The notes: generated from the sequence alone by a model not told the origin. Numbered from the stretch's first letter, positions 9,579-19,939 are shown. The stretch: DNA of 64,000 nt from Heterocephalus glaber (GCF_000247695.1 NW_004624747.1:10737568-10801567), one strand, 5' to 3'. Program-made: numbers and translations.

Positions 9579-9623
9579 TACGCGCCAGCGCTGGGCGTAG
9601 GGGCCCCGACTGGGGGGCACAGG

Positions 9624-9642
9624 GCATGATGGTACTTGTAGT
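9624..9642 (-). promoter_or_regulatory. Second ZNF143-type motif, inverted
   Basis: GCATGATGGTACTTGTAGT is the opposite-strand form of the same motif, with about three differences. Together with the copy at 9560 it forms an inverted pair with a 45-bp gap at the edge of the CpG island. Confidence 0.6.
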
Positions 9643-9787
9643 CCCTATGTTGGAGCGCTGAAGAGGGAAAACTGTATAATTTATTGAAATTATATTTGCA
9701 TCAGAGCACGGTGCTAAATGCATTATCTGCATCGTTTCAGTTTATCTTGGGACCAACCCTATGAGAGATGTGTTAAAAATAATAACC

Positions 9788-9872
9788 AAAAAGCCTGAAA
9801 TTGTAGCTCAGTGGTAGAGAACAGGTCCTCAATGCCCTGGGTCCAATCCACAGCAACAAAAAGAAAAAATAA
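9788..9872 (+). repeat. ID-type tRNA-derived SINE (diverged)
   Basis: A-box-like TTGTAGCTCAGTGGTAGAG and B-box-like GGGTCCAATCC, followed by an A-rich tail. Confidence 0.75.
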
Positions 9873-9899
9873 AGTAATAACAAAGATAACAGTAACTAA

Positions 9900-10040
9900 G
9901 GTATTTGCTGTTAGAAGTACATACTTTACCTAACCCTCACAACCATGTGAGGTAGGTATTATCACCCCCATTTTACAAATGGGAGAACTGATACAGCAGG
10001 CTCTATTATTATGCTCCAATTTACAGAAGAAACTGATATT
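9900..10040 (-). repeat. MIR SINE
   Basis: Antisense MIR: CCCTCACAACCATGTGAGG, TAGGTATTATCACCCCCATT, then TTACAAATGGGAGAACTG. Confidence 0.8.
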
Positions 10041-10217
10041 AAGAAATTCGAAGTGTCCTGAATGTTTGGTACCAAGGCATATTTTGGGCAGTGATGGAGT
10101 TTTGGCATCACAGGTGAGATCTGTAGAGCACTAGCTAACAGTAACATGTAGAGCTCTTGGTAAGCTACATCTCCTTGGAGGCAGGCACCAATATTCATAT
10201 TCGCTGTGTCTGTGTCA

Positions 10218-10365
10218 TCTGTCTGTCTGTCTGTCTCTCTCTCTTTGTCGGTGGAGTCTTGCTATTCTGTCCAGGCTAGCTCTTGGCCTCAAAAGTCAAA
10301 AGATCCTCCTAACTCAGCCTCCCAAGTGCTGAAACTGCAGGTGCCACACCCAGCATAGCACGGGT
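10218..10365 (-). repeat. B1 SINE with TCTG/TC simple repeat
   Basis: A (TCTG)n and (TC)n tract (10218-10243) precedes the reverse complement of B1: GGAGTCTTGCTATTCTGTCC, CAGCCTCCCAAGTGCTG, then GTGCCACACCCAGC. Confidence 0.8.
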
Positions 10366-10392
10366 ATTCTCTTCCATTAACAGACAGGGAAG

Positions 10393-10600
10393 CAAGGTGT
10401 TTTGGCATATGCCTGTAATCTCAGCACTGAGGGAGGCCAGGGCAGGAACAAGTTCAAGCGCAGCCTGGGAAACTTCACGACTTAGGGAGACCTTATCTCA
10501 AAAAAATAAAATGAAAATAAAAAGGGCTGGAGATGCAACTCTAGTATAAAGGTCCTGGGTTCAATCTTGGGTGCTGCAACAAACAAAATAAAACAAACAA
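10393..10600 (+). repeat. B1-dID dimeric SINE
   Basis: A 7SL-like left part (GCCTGTAATCTCAGCACTGA) ends with CTTATCTCAAAAAAATAAA. It is joined to a deleted ID part (GGGCTGGAGATGCAAC, GTCCTGGGTTCAATC) with an A-rich tail. Confidence 0.85.
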
Positions 10601-10744
10601 AAAGTCAGAGGGAAAAACTGAGACATAGTTTCACATCAACCTGTGGTCCAAATCTGAATCCATTAAATTATGCTGCACCTTGCTTTTTTCTTTCTAAACA
10701 GCTGTACAAGTTCTCACTGGATCTGCAAGATAGCCCCTGGCTAG

Positions 10745-10830
10745 CTGGTGTAGCACTCCCGTTTTCAGATGGGGAAACTAAGCCCCTCAGTTGCCAAGAG
10801 TCTACCACACAGCAAGTTGGGGAGCTCTAA
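10745..10830 (-). repeat. MIR SINE fragment
   Basis: CGTTTTCAGATGGGGAAACT and CACACAGCAAGTTGGGGAGC resemble antisense MIR core. Confidence 0.6.
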
Positions 10831-10959
10831 CTAACCCTCAGGATCCCTACAGAAATGCAAAGCAGCAGTCAGACCTCTGCTCTCTCTACCTTCTGGCTCC
10901 ATCTCTGGGACACCTGGAATCCCACAGAACCTGGGATTCCAGTATTGTCCTTTCTAGCT

Positions 10960-11110
10960 GTTGGCTTTGACCATTTATCTTCCCAGCTCTGTGCCCCAGT
11001 TTCTTATCTGTGAAATAGGTGGACAGAGTGTCTTAATTTCTACCATGTAGGGTTGCTGTGAGGCTGAATTGAATGTATGGAAAGAATACTGTAAGTGCTC
11101 AATAAACACC
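10960..11110 (+). repeat. MIR SINE
   Basis: Sense MIR from TGTGCCCCAGTTTCTTATCT through AGGGTTGCTGTGAGGCTGAA to AAGTGCTCAATAAACACC. Confidence 0.85.
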
Positions 11111-11695
11111 TCCAATGGTTCCACTTTGGAGGGCGAGTGAGGGTATCCAGGGGGTGCACTGATTATAATCTGGGCCTAGCCTACTTTCAGGAGCCAAACC
11201 ACCCCTACCCAGAACCTGGGAGAGGCACCTAAAAGGGACCTCCAGATTTGGCCCAAGTAGGCCACTCGGCACCTTATCTAGGGCAGGAGCTGGCCCTGTT
11301 TCAGGTCTCCGAGCAGCAGCCGTGTGCAGTTCCCAGTAGCCTGGTGTCCGATCTATTTCTCAGAGGCTGTTGTCCCCCACCCCACCCCATTTGAGTGAGG
11401 GCAGGGGGTGGGGATATACTTGGAAACATGATCCTGCCACCAGCTGCTTCGAAGCTGGCCAGCTGCCAGAGCACCCCTGACATCAGTGCAGGTTGCTCTG
11501 GTGACTGGCTGGGTGGACCCAGGGGCATGGGCAGGTAAGGAGACAAGATTCAAGCCAGGAACCAAAGCATGGAAAGGGAAAAAGAACAGGAAGGAGAGAA
11601 GGAGGCAATGGGCTACTCCACAGCCTTTCCAAAGTTGGGGATGTTTCTCCATTGTAGGTCCCCCTGGCAGGACACCTTCTGTGTGTTGGGGGGGT
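11110..11695. other. Unannotated unique sequence
   Basis: No gene, RNA or clear repeat recognised. A purine-rich tract lies at about 11567-11610. Confidence 0.4.
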
Positions 11696-11699
11696 GCCC

Positions 11700-11850
11700 A
11701 ATGCTATTTGTGTCACATAGTCCTAGCTCTTTTACCATCACAGCAGACCTGTGGATTACTACCCACATCTTATAGCAGAGGAGGGCCACCTGACTTGCCC
11801 AAGGTCACCCAATGACAGGACTGGCTCCCAAGAACCAGAGCCCTTGATCT
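11700..11850 (-). repeat. MIR SINE
   Basis: Antisense MIR with ACTTGCCCAAGGTCACCC, AATGACAGGACTGG and flanking AT-poor MIR words. Confidence 0.75.
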
Positions 11851-12027
11851 TGATTCATTACATCGTGTGCCAGCCTCTAGTGGACATTGTGTGACCCTGG
11901 GGGCAAGTTTGTCCTCTTTCCTGGACCTGTTTCCTTATTAACCTCTCAGAGGTGGATCAGTAGTTTCCCAAGGTTCCCACGTGATTCCAAAGTGCAGCCA
12001 AGGCTAACAACCAAGGCTTTAAAAGAC

Positions 12028-12240
12028 CGGGCAGGAGCCAGGTATGATGGCCCATGCCTGAAGTCCTAGTACTCTGGGAGGCTGAAGCAAGAAGATTCCA
12101 AGTTTGAGCCCCTACTGGGCAACTTAGTGATTGAACAAGACCCTGTGTAAAAAATTTTTTAAAAATTAAAAAGGAGTGGGGCTGGGAGTGAAGCTCATTG
12201 CAAAGGCCCTGGGTTCAATCCCCAGTACTGGGGAAAAAAA
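12028..12240 (+). repeat. B1-dID dimeric SINE
   Basis: GCCAGGTATGATGGCCCATG (B1 start), CTGGGAGGCTGAAGCAAG and AGACCCTGTG are joined to GGGCTGGGAGTGAAGCTC and CCTGGGTTCAATCCCCAGTA, with a poly-A tail. Confidence 0.9.
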
Positions 12241-12599
12241 GATCTAGAAGGATCCCCCCCATCTCTGACTGTTGAGGAGTTCATGATGGGTTAATGGTGG
12301 GATTTCAGGCAGCAGCAGGCTCCAAAGCAGGCATATGGGCTAAGAGGTATCTTCCCAGTGCCTCTCACATACTCCAGGCAGGTGAACACCCCATAAGATG
12401 CTCAGCTTTGGCTTCCACTTATGCTGCAAATACATATTCTCAGTTCCCCCCAATGAACCCACCTCCTCGAGGTCAGTCTTGGTTCTGGATCGTGTCCAAC
12501 AACTGCATTATATGACTAGAAACAGTGTCATATTTGCCACAGTCCATGGATTGACCATAGTCTGTGGATCCAGTGGCAAGTTGGCCCCTGAATGCTAGC

Positions 12600-12870
12600 T
12601 CCTGCCAGGGGCCCCAGAGGCCCCAGGAAGATGGGGACAGAGGGCATTGCACTCCTCATTGTTCCTGTGTGTCCCCTGAACACTACATTTGATGAATACC
12701 TGGACATCCTTCTGTGTCCTCTCTGGCCTCCCAGCTTTTGCGCATGCTGTCCCCTGAACCTAGAATGCCCTCCCTTGAGGTATTGACTCTTGGTCCCCCA
12801 TTATTCACCTGGGCCTCTGCCTTCTCTAGGAAGCCTTCCCTGTGACCCAAGATTCATCTCAGAATCTATG
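12600..12870 (-). repeat. L2 LINE 3' end
   Basis: Reverse-complement L2 pattern: CATGCTGTCCCCTGAACC, CTAGAATGCCCTCCC, then AGGAAGCCTTCCCTGTGACC. Confidence 0.65.
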
Positions 12871-12929
12871 AATGAAGGTGGCCCAGGTTTTTGTTTTGTC
12901 AGAAGAACAACATGAAGAAGAGGAAGGAA

Positions 12930-13020
12930 TGAGAGTCAGATAAACCTGGGCACCAGTCATACACGTCATCTTCTCTGTGCCTCAGTTTCCTCCATCTGTA
13001 AAGATGGAGGATTCATGGCC
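12930..13020 (+). repeat. MIR SINE fragment
   Basis: CTCTGTGCCTCAGTTTCC followed by ATCTGTAAAGATGG. Confidence 0.7.
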
Positions 13021-13059
13021 ACATAGGCATCGTCCAGTGTGGCTGAGCCTGGAATGTTG

Positions 13060-13560
13060 GCTCCCATCCTCCCACATATGTAAAGTCCGACATGCTGTCA
13101 CTCGCTGAGGCCTTTAGCCCCTGTTAAACTCCTTCATCCATTCTCTACCTGCCAAGAAATCACACTGGGCCAGACACTGGGAATTCTGCAGTGACCCCAA
13201 CTGAGACATCTGCCGTGTGGAACTGAACTTTCATGGGGTAGAGACAGGGCAGCTAGGGTACCAAGAGAGGGCATAGCACAGAGCAGGTGACGTGATGGGC
13301 AAGAGGTTGCCATAGGGGAAGGAAGTGTCCTCCTGACAGAGGACACGGCTGCTGCATAGGTGTGGGAGCTGGCAATTCTCCAGGGGAGCGGAGCTGGATC
13401 ACAGCTCGGGGAGGGAGCTGGGAGAGGAGAGAAGGCAGAGCTGGGGCTTGCACCCTGATAGGGAGCAGGCCTGCCTCAGCCTCCCACCCCACCCCCAGTT
13501 GCCTCACCTGCCCTGGTTGCTATAATCTAGGCCAGAGCCTGGAGGGAGCCGAGCCCCCAT
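13060..13560. other. Unannotated unique sequence
   Basis: No gene or clear repeat recognised. Confidence 0.4.
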
Positions 13561-13564
13561 TGGT

Positions 13565-13645
13565 GCACACCACGTAGGTTTTTCAGAGATAATTTAATCA
13601 GAGCTATTAATAAGCAGAAAAGAAAGAGCTCTTTATGCTTCTCCC
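13565..13645. promoter_or_regulatory. Short enhancer-like block
   Basis: AGATAATTTAATCAGAGC and CTATTAATAAGCAG form a small AT-rich homeodomain-word cluster between GC-rich flanks. No repeat match. Confidence 0.35.
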
Positions 13646-13909
13646 AGAGAAAAGGGGAGAGAAGGCGCTCCTGTAACCTTGTCACCCACCCCACCCGCCT
13701 TCCAGAGCCTGGAGCCTGTGGGGGGAAGGGGCCAAGGAGGCGGGGGAGGGGCAGGCCATGGTGTGGGGCTGAGGGGGCCCAGGTGGCCTCAGGGACTGAC
13801 TCCAGCTCAGCTCCCCACCTGCGGTGCACCCTCAGCCCATTTAGCTACGTTCTCTGGGGCACTTGAAGGTGCCACATGGGTGACCATTCTAAGGCCTAGC
13901 AAAATGGTC

Positions 13910-14180
13910 TTGCTTTCACTCTTTGCACAGCTGGTTCATTTTTTACTTCTAGTCTCAGCTCAGATGGCACCTCCTCAGAGAAGCCCTCCGTGACTACCCC
14001 ATCTGAAGTTACTGTCTTCCTTTCGCTTTCCCCTCCCCAGCAATGGCTACTGTTGGCAACTCTCGGAGCTCTTGTGAGTTGACTTATTTTCTGCCTCTGG
14101 AGTCTGCTCTGGGAGAGATTCTCGAGCATTTCTTCACTACAGTGTCTCTGGCACCTTACACAGTTACAGACAGAGTGGGT
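13910..14180 (-). repeat. L2 LINE 3' end
   Basis: CTCAGCTCAGATGGCACCTC, CAGAGAAGCCCTCCGTGACT and following words match the reverse complement of the L2 3' region. Confidence 0.65.
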
Positions 14181-14199
14181 TCTAGGTTGAAGTTTATTG

Positions 14200-14555
14200 A
14201 TGGACTTCAAGAAGGTTTAGGGATCTGGGAGGAGGGTAGAGTTGCAATAGGAACCAGAAAGTAGTAGGGAGCTCTTCAACCTGGAAGACCCCTCTGAGAA
14301 CTCAGGAACCATTAATTGTCCCCTCTTTATCACTGGGGATTGGAAGGCCACTTGCCTCAGTTCATGCAGTAAGCCCTTTTGGGGCATATGGTTCCATATG
14401 AATCTCATCTTGAGCACAGCTCTGAGTTGAAGAGATTTCTGAGGCCTCAGGCAGGCTCAGAAGGGAAACTCCTGTCTGGCGCTGTAATCGATTAGTGATG
14501 CCTGCCTCAAGTCTAGCTTTGGGTTTTGGGAAACAAGCAGCTTTGGGGGCCATTC
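14200..14555. other. Unannotated unique sequence
   Basis: No gene or clear repeat recognised. Confidence 0.4.
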
Positions 14556-14559
14556 CTGT

Positions 14560-14870
14560 GTTTACGGTTTTGAATTTGAAAGAGCACTTGACTGGGAGTC
14601 AGGAAACTTGGTTCTTTTTTATTTTTTGGTTACTGGGAATCGAACTTGGGACCTTGCGCTTGCGAGGCAGGGGCCAGAACCACTGAGCTAAATCCCCGGC
14701 CCAAGCTTGGTTCTTTTAGTCAGTATCACTATCCTCTCATGTGATCCCTGGAGAAGACAGCCAACTTTCCTGGGTCTCAGTTTCCTTATCTGAAAATGGG
14801 CTATTGGCTTCAGTCCTGCCCATCTCAAGGACCATAAGGAGAAAATGAGTGTAACGTTTCCCCAAGCCTC
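14560..14870 (+). repeat. MIR SINE split by an ID insertion
   Basis: The left part (GAGCACTTGACTGGGAGTCA) and right part (GGGTCTCAGTTTCCTTATCT) are one sense MIR, interrupted by the ID element at 14619-14705. Confidence 0.7.
14619..14705 (-). repeat. ID SINE, flanked by target-site duplication
   Basis: Antisense ID: GGTTACTGGGAATCGAAC, then CACTGAGCTAAATCCCCGGC. A 12-bp duplication CTTGGTTCTTTT flanks it (14607-14618 and 14706-14717), so the copy is an intact retrotransposition. Confidence 0.95.
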
Positions 14871-14999
14871 AGAGGTTCTACAGCTATAACCAATGATTAT
14901 CACTATGAAACATATGCCCAACAGTACTATAACAGCCAGTCTAGATGCACTACAGACTAGGCACTACCAGGCACTCTACACAAAATACCTGTAAACTTG

Positions 15000-15130
15000 G
15001 CAAAAGCCCATAACGAGAAATCGCTGGCCTGTGTGCATTAGGGATGTAGACTCTGAGGCTGGAGACTATGGCCTTGCTCAAGGTCACATAGGGCTCCTGT
15101 GTGGGTGGAGCCAGGATTTGAACCCTGGTG
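15000..15130 (-). repeat. MIR SINE fragment
   Basis: CTTGCTCAAGGTCACATAGG, then GGAGCCAGGATTTGAACCC. Confidence 0.75.
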
Positions 15131-15359
15131 GGTCTCTGCTATGGAGTATTTCCAATTTAGCTGGAGCCCTTAACAAACAGGAAACAGTGACTGTGGGAGG
15201 TGGGGGTGGCCCCCACTCCACCCCAAGGTCATCTGTCCTCTCACCAGCTGGGCCTGGCTCTCCCAGGCTGAGTGGCAGAGAGATTTCCTGGGGATTAAAG
15301 TCAGCCGGCTCTGCCACCCCTCTGACCTGGAAAGGTCAGCAGGCCCTCCCAGGTCCTCC

Positions 15360-15600
15360 TAAGCCCTCCCGGCAGATCTCCTTTTGTACAAAAAGTTATT
15401 CACTTATCAAGGTTAAAATACATTCAGCGCAGGCCAGTAAAACAGGGATGCCGCCGCATCCTGGCTGTCATGTGCAGCCTGGTTTTCATGGCAACAGGCC
15501 CTCTTCTGCACATTAAGCGGTTCAGTTGTGCAAAGTTCAGGCATTACATAAACAGGGAGTTAACAACAGCGGTGGAAATCAATGTCTGGCCAGGCATGGG
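15360..15600. promoter_or_regulatory. Candidate enhancer block with X-box-like palindrome
   Basis: Repeat-free block with TTTTGTACAAAAAG, TTATTCACTTATCAAGG, GCATTACATAAACAGG and GTTAACAACAG. GTTTTCATGGCAAC at 15482-15495 is one base from the RFX palindrome GTTNCCATGGNAAC. No coding frame crosses it. Confidence 0.45.
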
Positions 15601-15764
15601 CTAGAGAGATAGCATTGATTGGGCCCTTCATCATCGATAGGCCAGGTCCCAGCTTCCTGCCCAGCCTCTCTGCACTCCCTCCTGGAGCCCCAGCCCTGGG
15701 CTCAGACCCAGGGCACTCCAGAAAAGCAACCCCCACCTTGCCCTTTTCAGGCTGAGATCCAGCA

Positions 15765-15915
15765 GTAGGGGATCTGTTAAACTGCTAGCAGCCGTTTTGT
15801 AAACCATTATTGCTGAGATGCTGTTCCCTTGCCTTAAAATATGTTCTCGCTGCTGTTAATGAAGAAGGCATCCTGTTGCCTTTCAAACCATCCTTATACA
15901 AGGACCAATCCAACT
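15765..15915. promoter_or_regulatory. Candidate enhancer block
   Basis: GTTTTGTAAACCATTATTGC and CTGCTGTTAATGAAG are SOX/forkhead/homeodomain-like words in a repeat-free stretch. Confidence 0.35.
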
Positions 15916-15984
15916 GCCTTTATAGTTACTCATAAAAAAAAACAATCCACATCAAGATGTGCCCCAGTGTGTTCTAATAGGTCA

Positions 15985-16115
15985 GGATATAACACTGAAC
16001 TGCCTGTGTGATCTTGGATTAGTCACCTCAGCTCTCTGAGCCTCAGCTTCTTGTTCTCTAAAATGGTAAGAATAACAGTACCAACTTCATAGGGCTGTAG
16101 GGGAGGAGAAAAAGA
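15985..16115 (+). repeat. MIR SINE
   Basis: Sense MIR: TGTGTGATCTTGGATTAGTC, TCTGAGCCTCAGCTTCTTG, then AATAACAGTACCAACTTCAT. Confidence 0.85.
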
Positions 16116-16189
16116 GAGGACACATGGGAGCCGAGGGCTTGACAAAAAATGGCTTGTGTCTCCTTTACTACAGATTTCTGAAGGCACCC

Positions 16190-16300
16190 TGATAGAGCAG
16201 AGAAGGACAGGAAGCTAGGGAGCAATACCTGATTTCAAAACCCAACCTCACTATCTGTGTGACCACAGGGGAGATGCTTCACCACTCTGAGCCTTGAAAG
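16190..16300 (+). repeat. MIR SINE fragment
   Basis: CTCACTATCTGTGTGACCAC and ACTCTGAGCCTTG, i.e. the MIR core. Confidence 0.65.
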
Positions 16301-16304
16301 CCAT

Positions 16305-16790
16305 TCCCTCTTCTACAATGCAGGAATGCTCTTTCAAGAAGGAAGAAAAAATTCCACGAGCTCAACCATATGACTGGGCTGGACACAGAAAGTGTCAAAA
16401 AAGATTTATTGAATCAGATCTTTCTTCCAATGGCAGATCCACCCACCTTTGCAAAATAAGAAAATCTTGTGGGCTTTCTGGCAGGGAAGGTCAGGCTAAG
16501 GGAAGGAATACTGTTTCATGTTCATGTCTTAGAATGTGCATAAGGACAGGGCCTTGGTCTTGTTCATCACTGTATAATCAAGGCTTGGCACAAGTTAGAG
16601 CTCCATACACATTTGTTGAACAAAGTTAAACTCCTTGAGAGAGCTAGGCAGGCTTATCTGATTGGGCATAGTAGCACAGAGATGGGAACTGTTGAGATGC
16701 TTCAGGATGTTGGGGAGGGATTCTGCAAGCAACAGTGGGCACAGAGAAGCAGCCAGCTCACCGCCAGAATCCAAGCCCCCTTCCCTTGGA
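16305..16790. other. Unannotated sequence with an MIR/L2-like tail
   Basis: The piece 16540-16622 (GGGCCTTGGTCTTGTTCATC ... ACACATTTGTTGAA) looks like an L2/MIR 3' end. The rest is unrecognised. Confidence 0.4.
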
Positions 16791-16796
16791 AGAGCT

Positions 16797-16998
16797 GGTG
16801 CTGGGAAGTAAGGTGGCACATACCTGTAATCGCAGCACTCTGAGAGGCTGAAACCAGAGGATTGTAAGTTTGAGCCAGGCCCAGGCAATTTAGCAACTTT
16901 GCATGACCCTACATCAAAATAAGAAATTAAAAAGGGCTGGGGATGTAGCTTAGTGCAAAGGCCCTGGTTCAATCCCCAGTACTGCTTAAAAAAAAAAT
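16797..16998 (+). repeat. B1-dID dimeric SINE
   Basis: CACATACCTGTAATCGCAGC and CCCTACATCAAAATAAG are joined to GGGCTGGGGATGTAGC and CTGGTTCAATCCCCAGTACT, followed by A/TAA-rich tail. Confidence 0.9.
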
Positions 16999-17129
16999 AA
17001 TAATAAAGGACAGAGCCTGCATCCCTAAATTGCTCATGGCTGAAGGCTGCCCACCTGTTGAACAGAGACCCTGGCTTAGAGCTGTACTGTGAGAAATGAG
17101 TTGCTATTGAGTGAAGCCCCTAACTGCTG

Positions 17130-17410
17130 GGCCTATTTGTTACAGCAGCTGGCGTTGCCAGCACCATTCATAAGGCTTCTCCCAAAGGGCCCAGAGCTCC
17201 TGGCATAACCCTCTAAGAGTGATGTGATTTTGCAGAGCTCACAGAGTGCCCTTATTTGATAAAATGAGTACGGTAAAATATTAATGATATGTCCCAGGTG
17301 GTAGGTATTTAAATGTTCATTGTAAATGCATTTTACCTTGGCTGTGTGTTTCAAATTTTTCATGAAGCAACACTTGAAATAAAAGAGTTATTCCCATATT
17401 TTGAAAATCT
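17130..17410. promoter_or_regulatory. Candidate conserved enhancer block
   Basis: Repeat-free AT-rich block containing ACAGCAGCTGGCGTTGCCAG, GCATAACCCTCTAAGAG, CCCTTATTTGATAAAATG, AAAATATTAATGATATG, TATTTAAATGTTCATTG and AAATGCATTTTACCTTGG. No coding frame crosses it and no repeat is recognised. Enhancer role and conservation are inferred. Confidence 0.45.
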
Positions 17411-17629
17411 TTCTAGAAACCTTAGGGTTTTAGGAAGATGCCTCAGCGATCCCTTTGGTGGTATGGGTGATGGAAAAGACAGCACTCTGGGTCTACACCA
17501 CCTCTTTCCCCAACTCCAACCAGAGTGCGTTTGATGTTACCTTTTTCATATTGAGGTTCAGCATGTGATTTCATTTGGGAAAAATGTTTCTACAGTTCCA
17601 ACAACAAAGATTTGAAAGCGGCTGGGTTC

Positions 17630-17740
17630 ACCCCTCTCATGTCACTGGTGGGGAAACTGAAGCCCAGAGAATGGGAGAGACTTGTTCCAGGTCGTGCAGT
17701 GAACCAGTGGTGGCTCAGGAATTCAAACCCCAGCCTCCCT
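17630..17740 (-). repeat. MIR SINE fragment
   Basis: GTGGGGAAACTGAAGCCCAG, GACTTGTTCCAGGTCGTGCA, then AGGAATTCAAACCCCAGCC. Confidence 0.8.
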
Positions 17741-17744
17741 GCCC

Positions 17745-18590
17745 CCAGGACAGTGTCTGTCTGTGGCTTCTGGAGATTTTCTGGGAGTCTCTGTCATTGG
17801 GGCTGCTGAAAGGGAAGGGGAGTTGCTGGGCACCAGGTAGAACACTCGCCTCAAGTCCCACACCTGGCAGCTAGAGCCCTCTGCTTTTGGCTGTCTTATA
17901 TGTTAGGTTCCATGGTATTTGACTAAAGGGTCCTGAAGCTTTGGGAGGTGACGAGGGGATTCTGGAGGGGCCAAGAGTCTCCTGGAGTGGGATCCTTCCC
18001 CTCCATTCCAACGACACCCCCTTCTCTAGCTGCAGTAGGAGGATGGGTGGGGGAGGCAGGGCTGGATGGATTTGGACTCTGACCAGAAGCTCTCGAGCTC
18101 ATCTGGGGCTAAGAGCACAGGCGAGAGGTCACTGGGCTAGAGCAGGTGGGTCAACAGAAGACCAGGACAGGGAGTCAGCTCAGGTGTGCAAAGCTGGCGA
18201 CAGAGGGGCCGGTGTGTACCCTGAGCTCACAGCTCCTCTACACCTGTCATTCATTCATTCTCCACCTCCATCCACCAGGCCTGGGGTGAGGCAATGGAGA
18301 CTCCAGGATAAAGGGGTACCCTTCCTCCCCTCAGGCACACAGTGCTGCAAGGGGAGAGGCGAGTGGGAAATGAAGAACAGTGTGCTTTCACCCACACCTA
18401 GCAAACAATCAGCTGCAAAACCTTTTACAAGTCCTGTCCCCCCCCAGCCTCAGTTTCCCTAAAAGCAAAATGAAGATAATTACAATTCCAAACACTAGGC
18501 ACAGAGCTTAGCTGTCTCCCCAAGACTTACAGTGGTCAGGGGAGAGACGGGTTTCTTTACTACCTCTGGACTATTGTAGATAACACGGGG
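17745..18590. other. Unannotated unique sequence
   Basis: A 173-residue forward frame at 17941-18462 has no recognisable domain or splice context and is probably chance. No clear repeat. Confidence 0.4.
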
Positions 18591-18594
18591 GCAT

Positions 18595-18985
18595 AGCTTC
18601 GAATCCTGGCCTCATTACTTTTGTGTTGTACCCAGAGGCACTTCGCCACTGAGCTATATCCCCAGCCTTTTTCATTTTCATTTTAAGACAAGGTCACGCT
18701 AAGTTACCCAGGCAAGACTCAAACTTGCAATCCTCCCGACTCAGCCTCCCAATATGCTGGGATTATAGATGTGCACCACTGCACCCAGTTTGGCCCCATT
18801 ACTTATTAGCTGTATGACGTTAGGCTCATCACCCCCCACCCCCTCACCGGACCTTGGTGTTCTTCTGTTTATAATAAGGATAACAATAATAGTAACTGCT
18901 TTGTCTGATGGTTATGATGCTGCAGTGAGGTAATACAGGAAAGCATTTAGAACAGTTCTGGGCCCACAGCTAATATCTGTGAATG
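18595..18985 (+). repeat. MIR SINE split by a B1-dID insertion
   Basis: CTTCGAATCCTGGCCTCATT lies left of the insertion. TTATTAGCTGTATGACGTTA, CTGCAGTGAGGTAATACAGG and GTTCTGGGCCCACAGC lie right of it, together forming one sense MIR. Confidence 0.75.
18621..18790 (-). repeat. B1-dID SINE with target-site duplication
   Basis: Antisense dID (CACTGAGCTATATCCCCAGC) followed by antisense B1 (AGCCTCCCAATATGCTGGG). Flanked by TGGCCTCATTACTT (18607-18620) and TGGCCCCATTACTT (18791-18804), one mismatch. Confidence 0.9.
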
Positions 18986-19250
18986 TTAATCTTTGTTGTT
19001 AGCACCATGATGGACTCTGAGTCTATGAGAGCAGTTATGATACTGTGCACGGACACTGGCTTAGTGCTAGAAGAGGACTCGGGGACCACCTAAACCCAGT
19101 CTGGTGCCTGTGTGACAACCAGGACCTGTTGGGAGAAACAGGTTCTGCTACCCCACCTGGGCTCAGTGAGAATTGTGCTGCAACTGACTAGTAATGCCTG
19201 CCATGGGCAAGGAAGGGGAGAGTGGTGGGAAGCATGCCATGCATTGGACA
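18986..19250. other. Unannotated sequence
   Basis: Nothing recognised. Confidence 0.35.
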
Positions 19251-19254
19251 TTCC

Positions 19255-19370
19255 TAGTGCTACTTCAAGCCCTATCTTGGTACAGATTGGGGGACTGCAG
19301 CTCTGAGGAGGACTGAGATTTGCCTAAGTCCACCTAAGCTGTCAGAAACAGGGCTCCCAAGTCTGTTTCC
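19255..19370 (-). repeat. MIR SINE fragment (diverged)
   Basis: GAGATTTGCCTAAGTCCACC, then a GCTGTCAGAAACAGGGCTCC word. Confidence 0.5.
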
Positions 19371-19719
19371 CTGATTCCTTGCTGGGCCCTGGTCTATGTC
19401 ATGTAATCCTGTGGAGAAAAGTCATTATTTCTCCATTACATTTTCCAGCCTGTTTTCTGGAAGAGAGTTAATTGATTTAAACTTTTCCAGGATGACTCTC
19501 CCCCCTCCTCTCCTCCCTTGGGCCCCTGCTCCTATTATAGCTCGGCCTCACGGAAATGACTAGGTGGCATCTATGACAACAAGCATAGATGTCTCTAGCA
19601 GGGCCTCCCGGCAGGGGTGGAAGTGTGGGCCTCACCCAGGTCAGAGTCTCCTGGGGAACCTCCATGTTCAAAGACAATAGCTACCAGGACTCAAGGATGT
19701 GGTGCTGGTCTTATCAACA

Positions 19720-19880
19720 GCAGCTGTCACTGCTGAACTGTGTGCTATGTGCCAGACAGGGTTTGGAGTGTCTATTAGGTTCTTCATATCCCCCAGGTCA
19801 AAGAAGGGGAAACTGAGGCACAGGGCAGGCCCCAGAGCTAGGATTCAAACCCAAGACTGGTAGGCCCTAAATTCCTTGTT
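19720..19880 (-). repeat. MIR SINE
   Basis: GTGTGCTATGTGCCAGACAG, AGGGGAAACTGAGGCACAGG, then GAGCTAGGATTCAAACCCAA. Confidence 0.8.
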
Positions 19881-19939
19881 CCTTACCATTCACAGTCCCT
19901 GCCTTGTTTGCTCCTTTCAAGTCACATCACCTCAGATGT

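Larger units (their letters stand above)
8340..9620. promoter_or_regulatory. CpG island, candidate gene promoter
   Basis: This is the only long CpG-dense stretch in the window, with abundant CGCG/GCGC words and GC boxes. Long open frames appear here on both strands (up to 342 residues), but they are Arg/Ala/Pro/Ser-rich shadows of GC bias and match no family I know. The right edge (9380-9650) holds an ordered set of promoter motifs listed separately. It probably drives at least one transcript. The gene cannot be named from the sequence. Confidence 0.8.
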
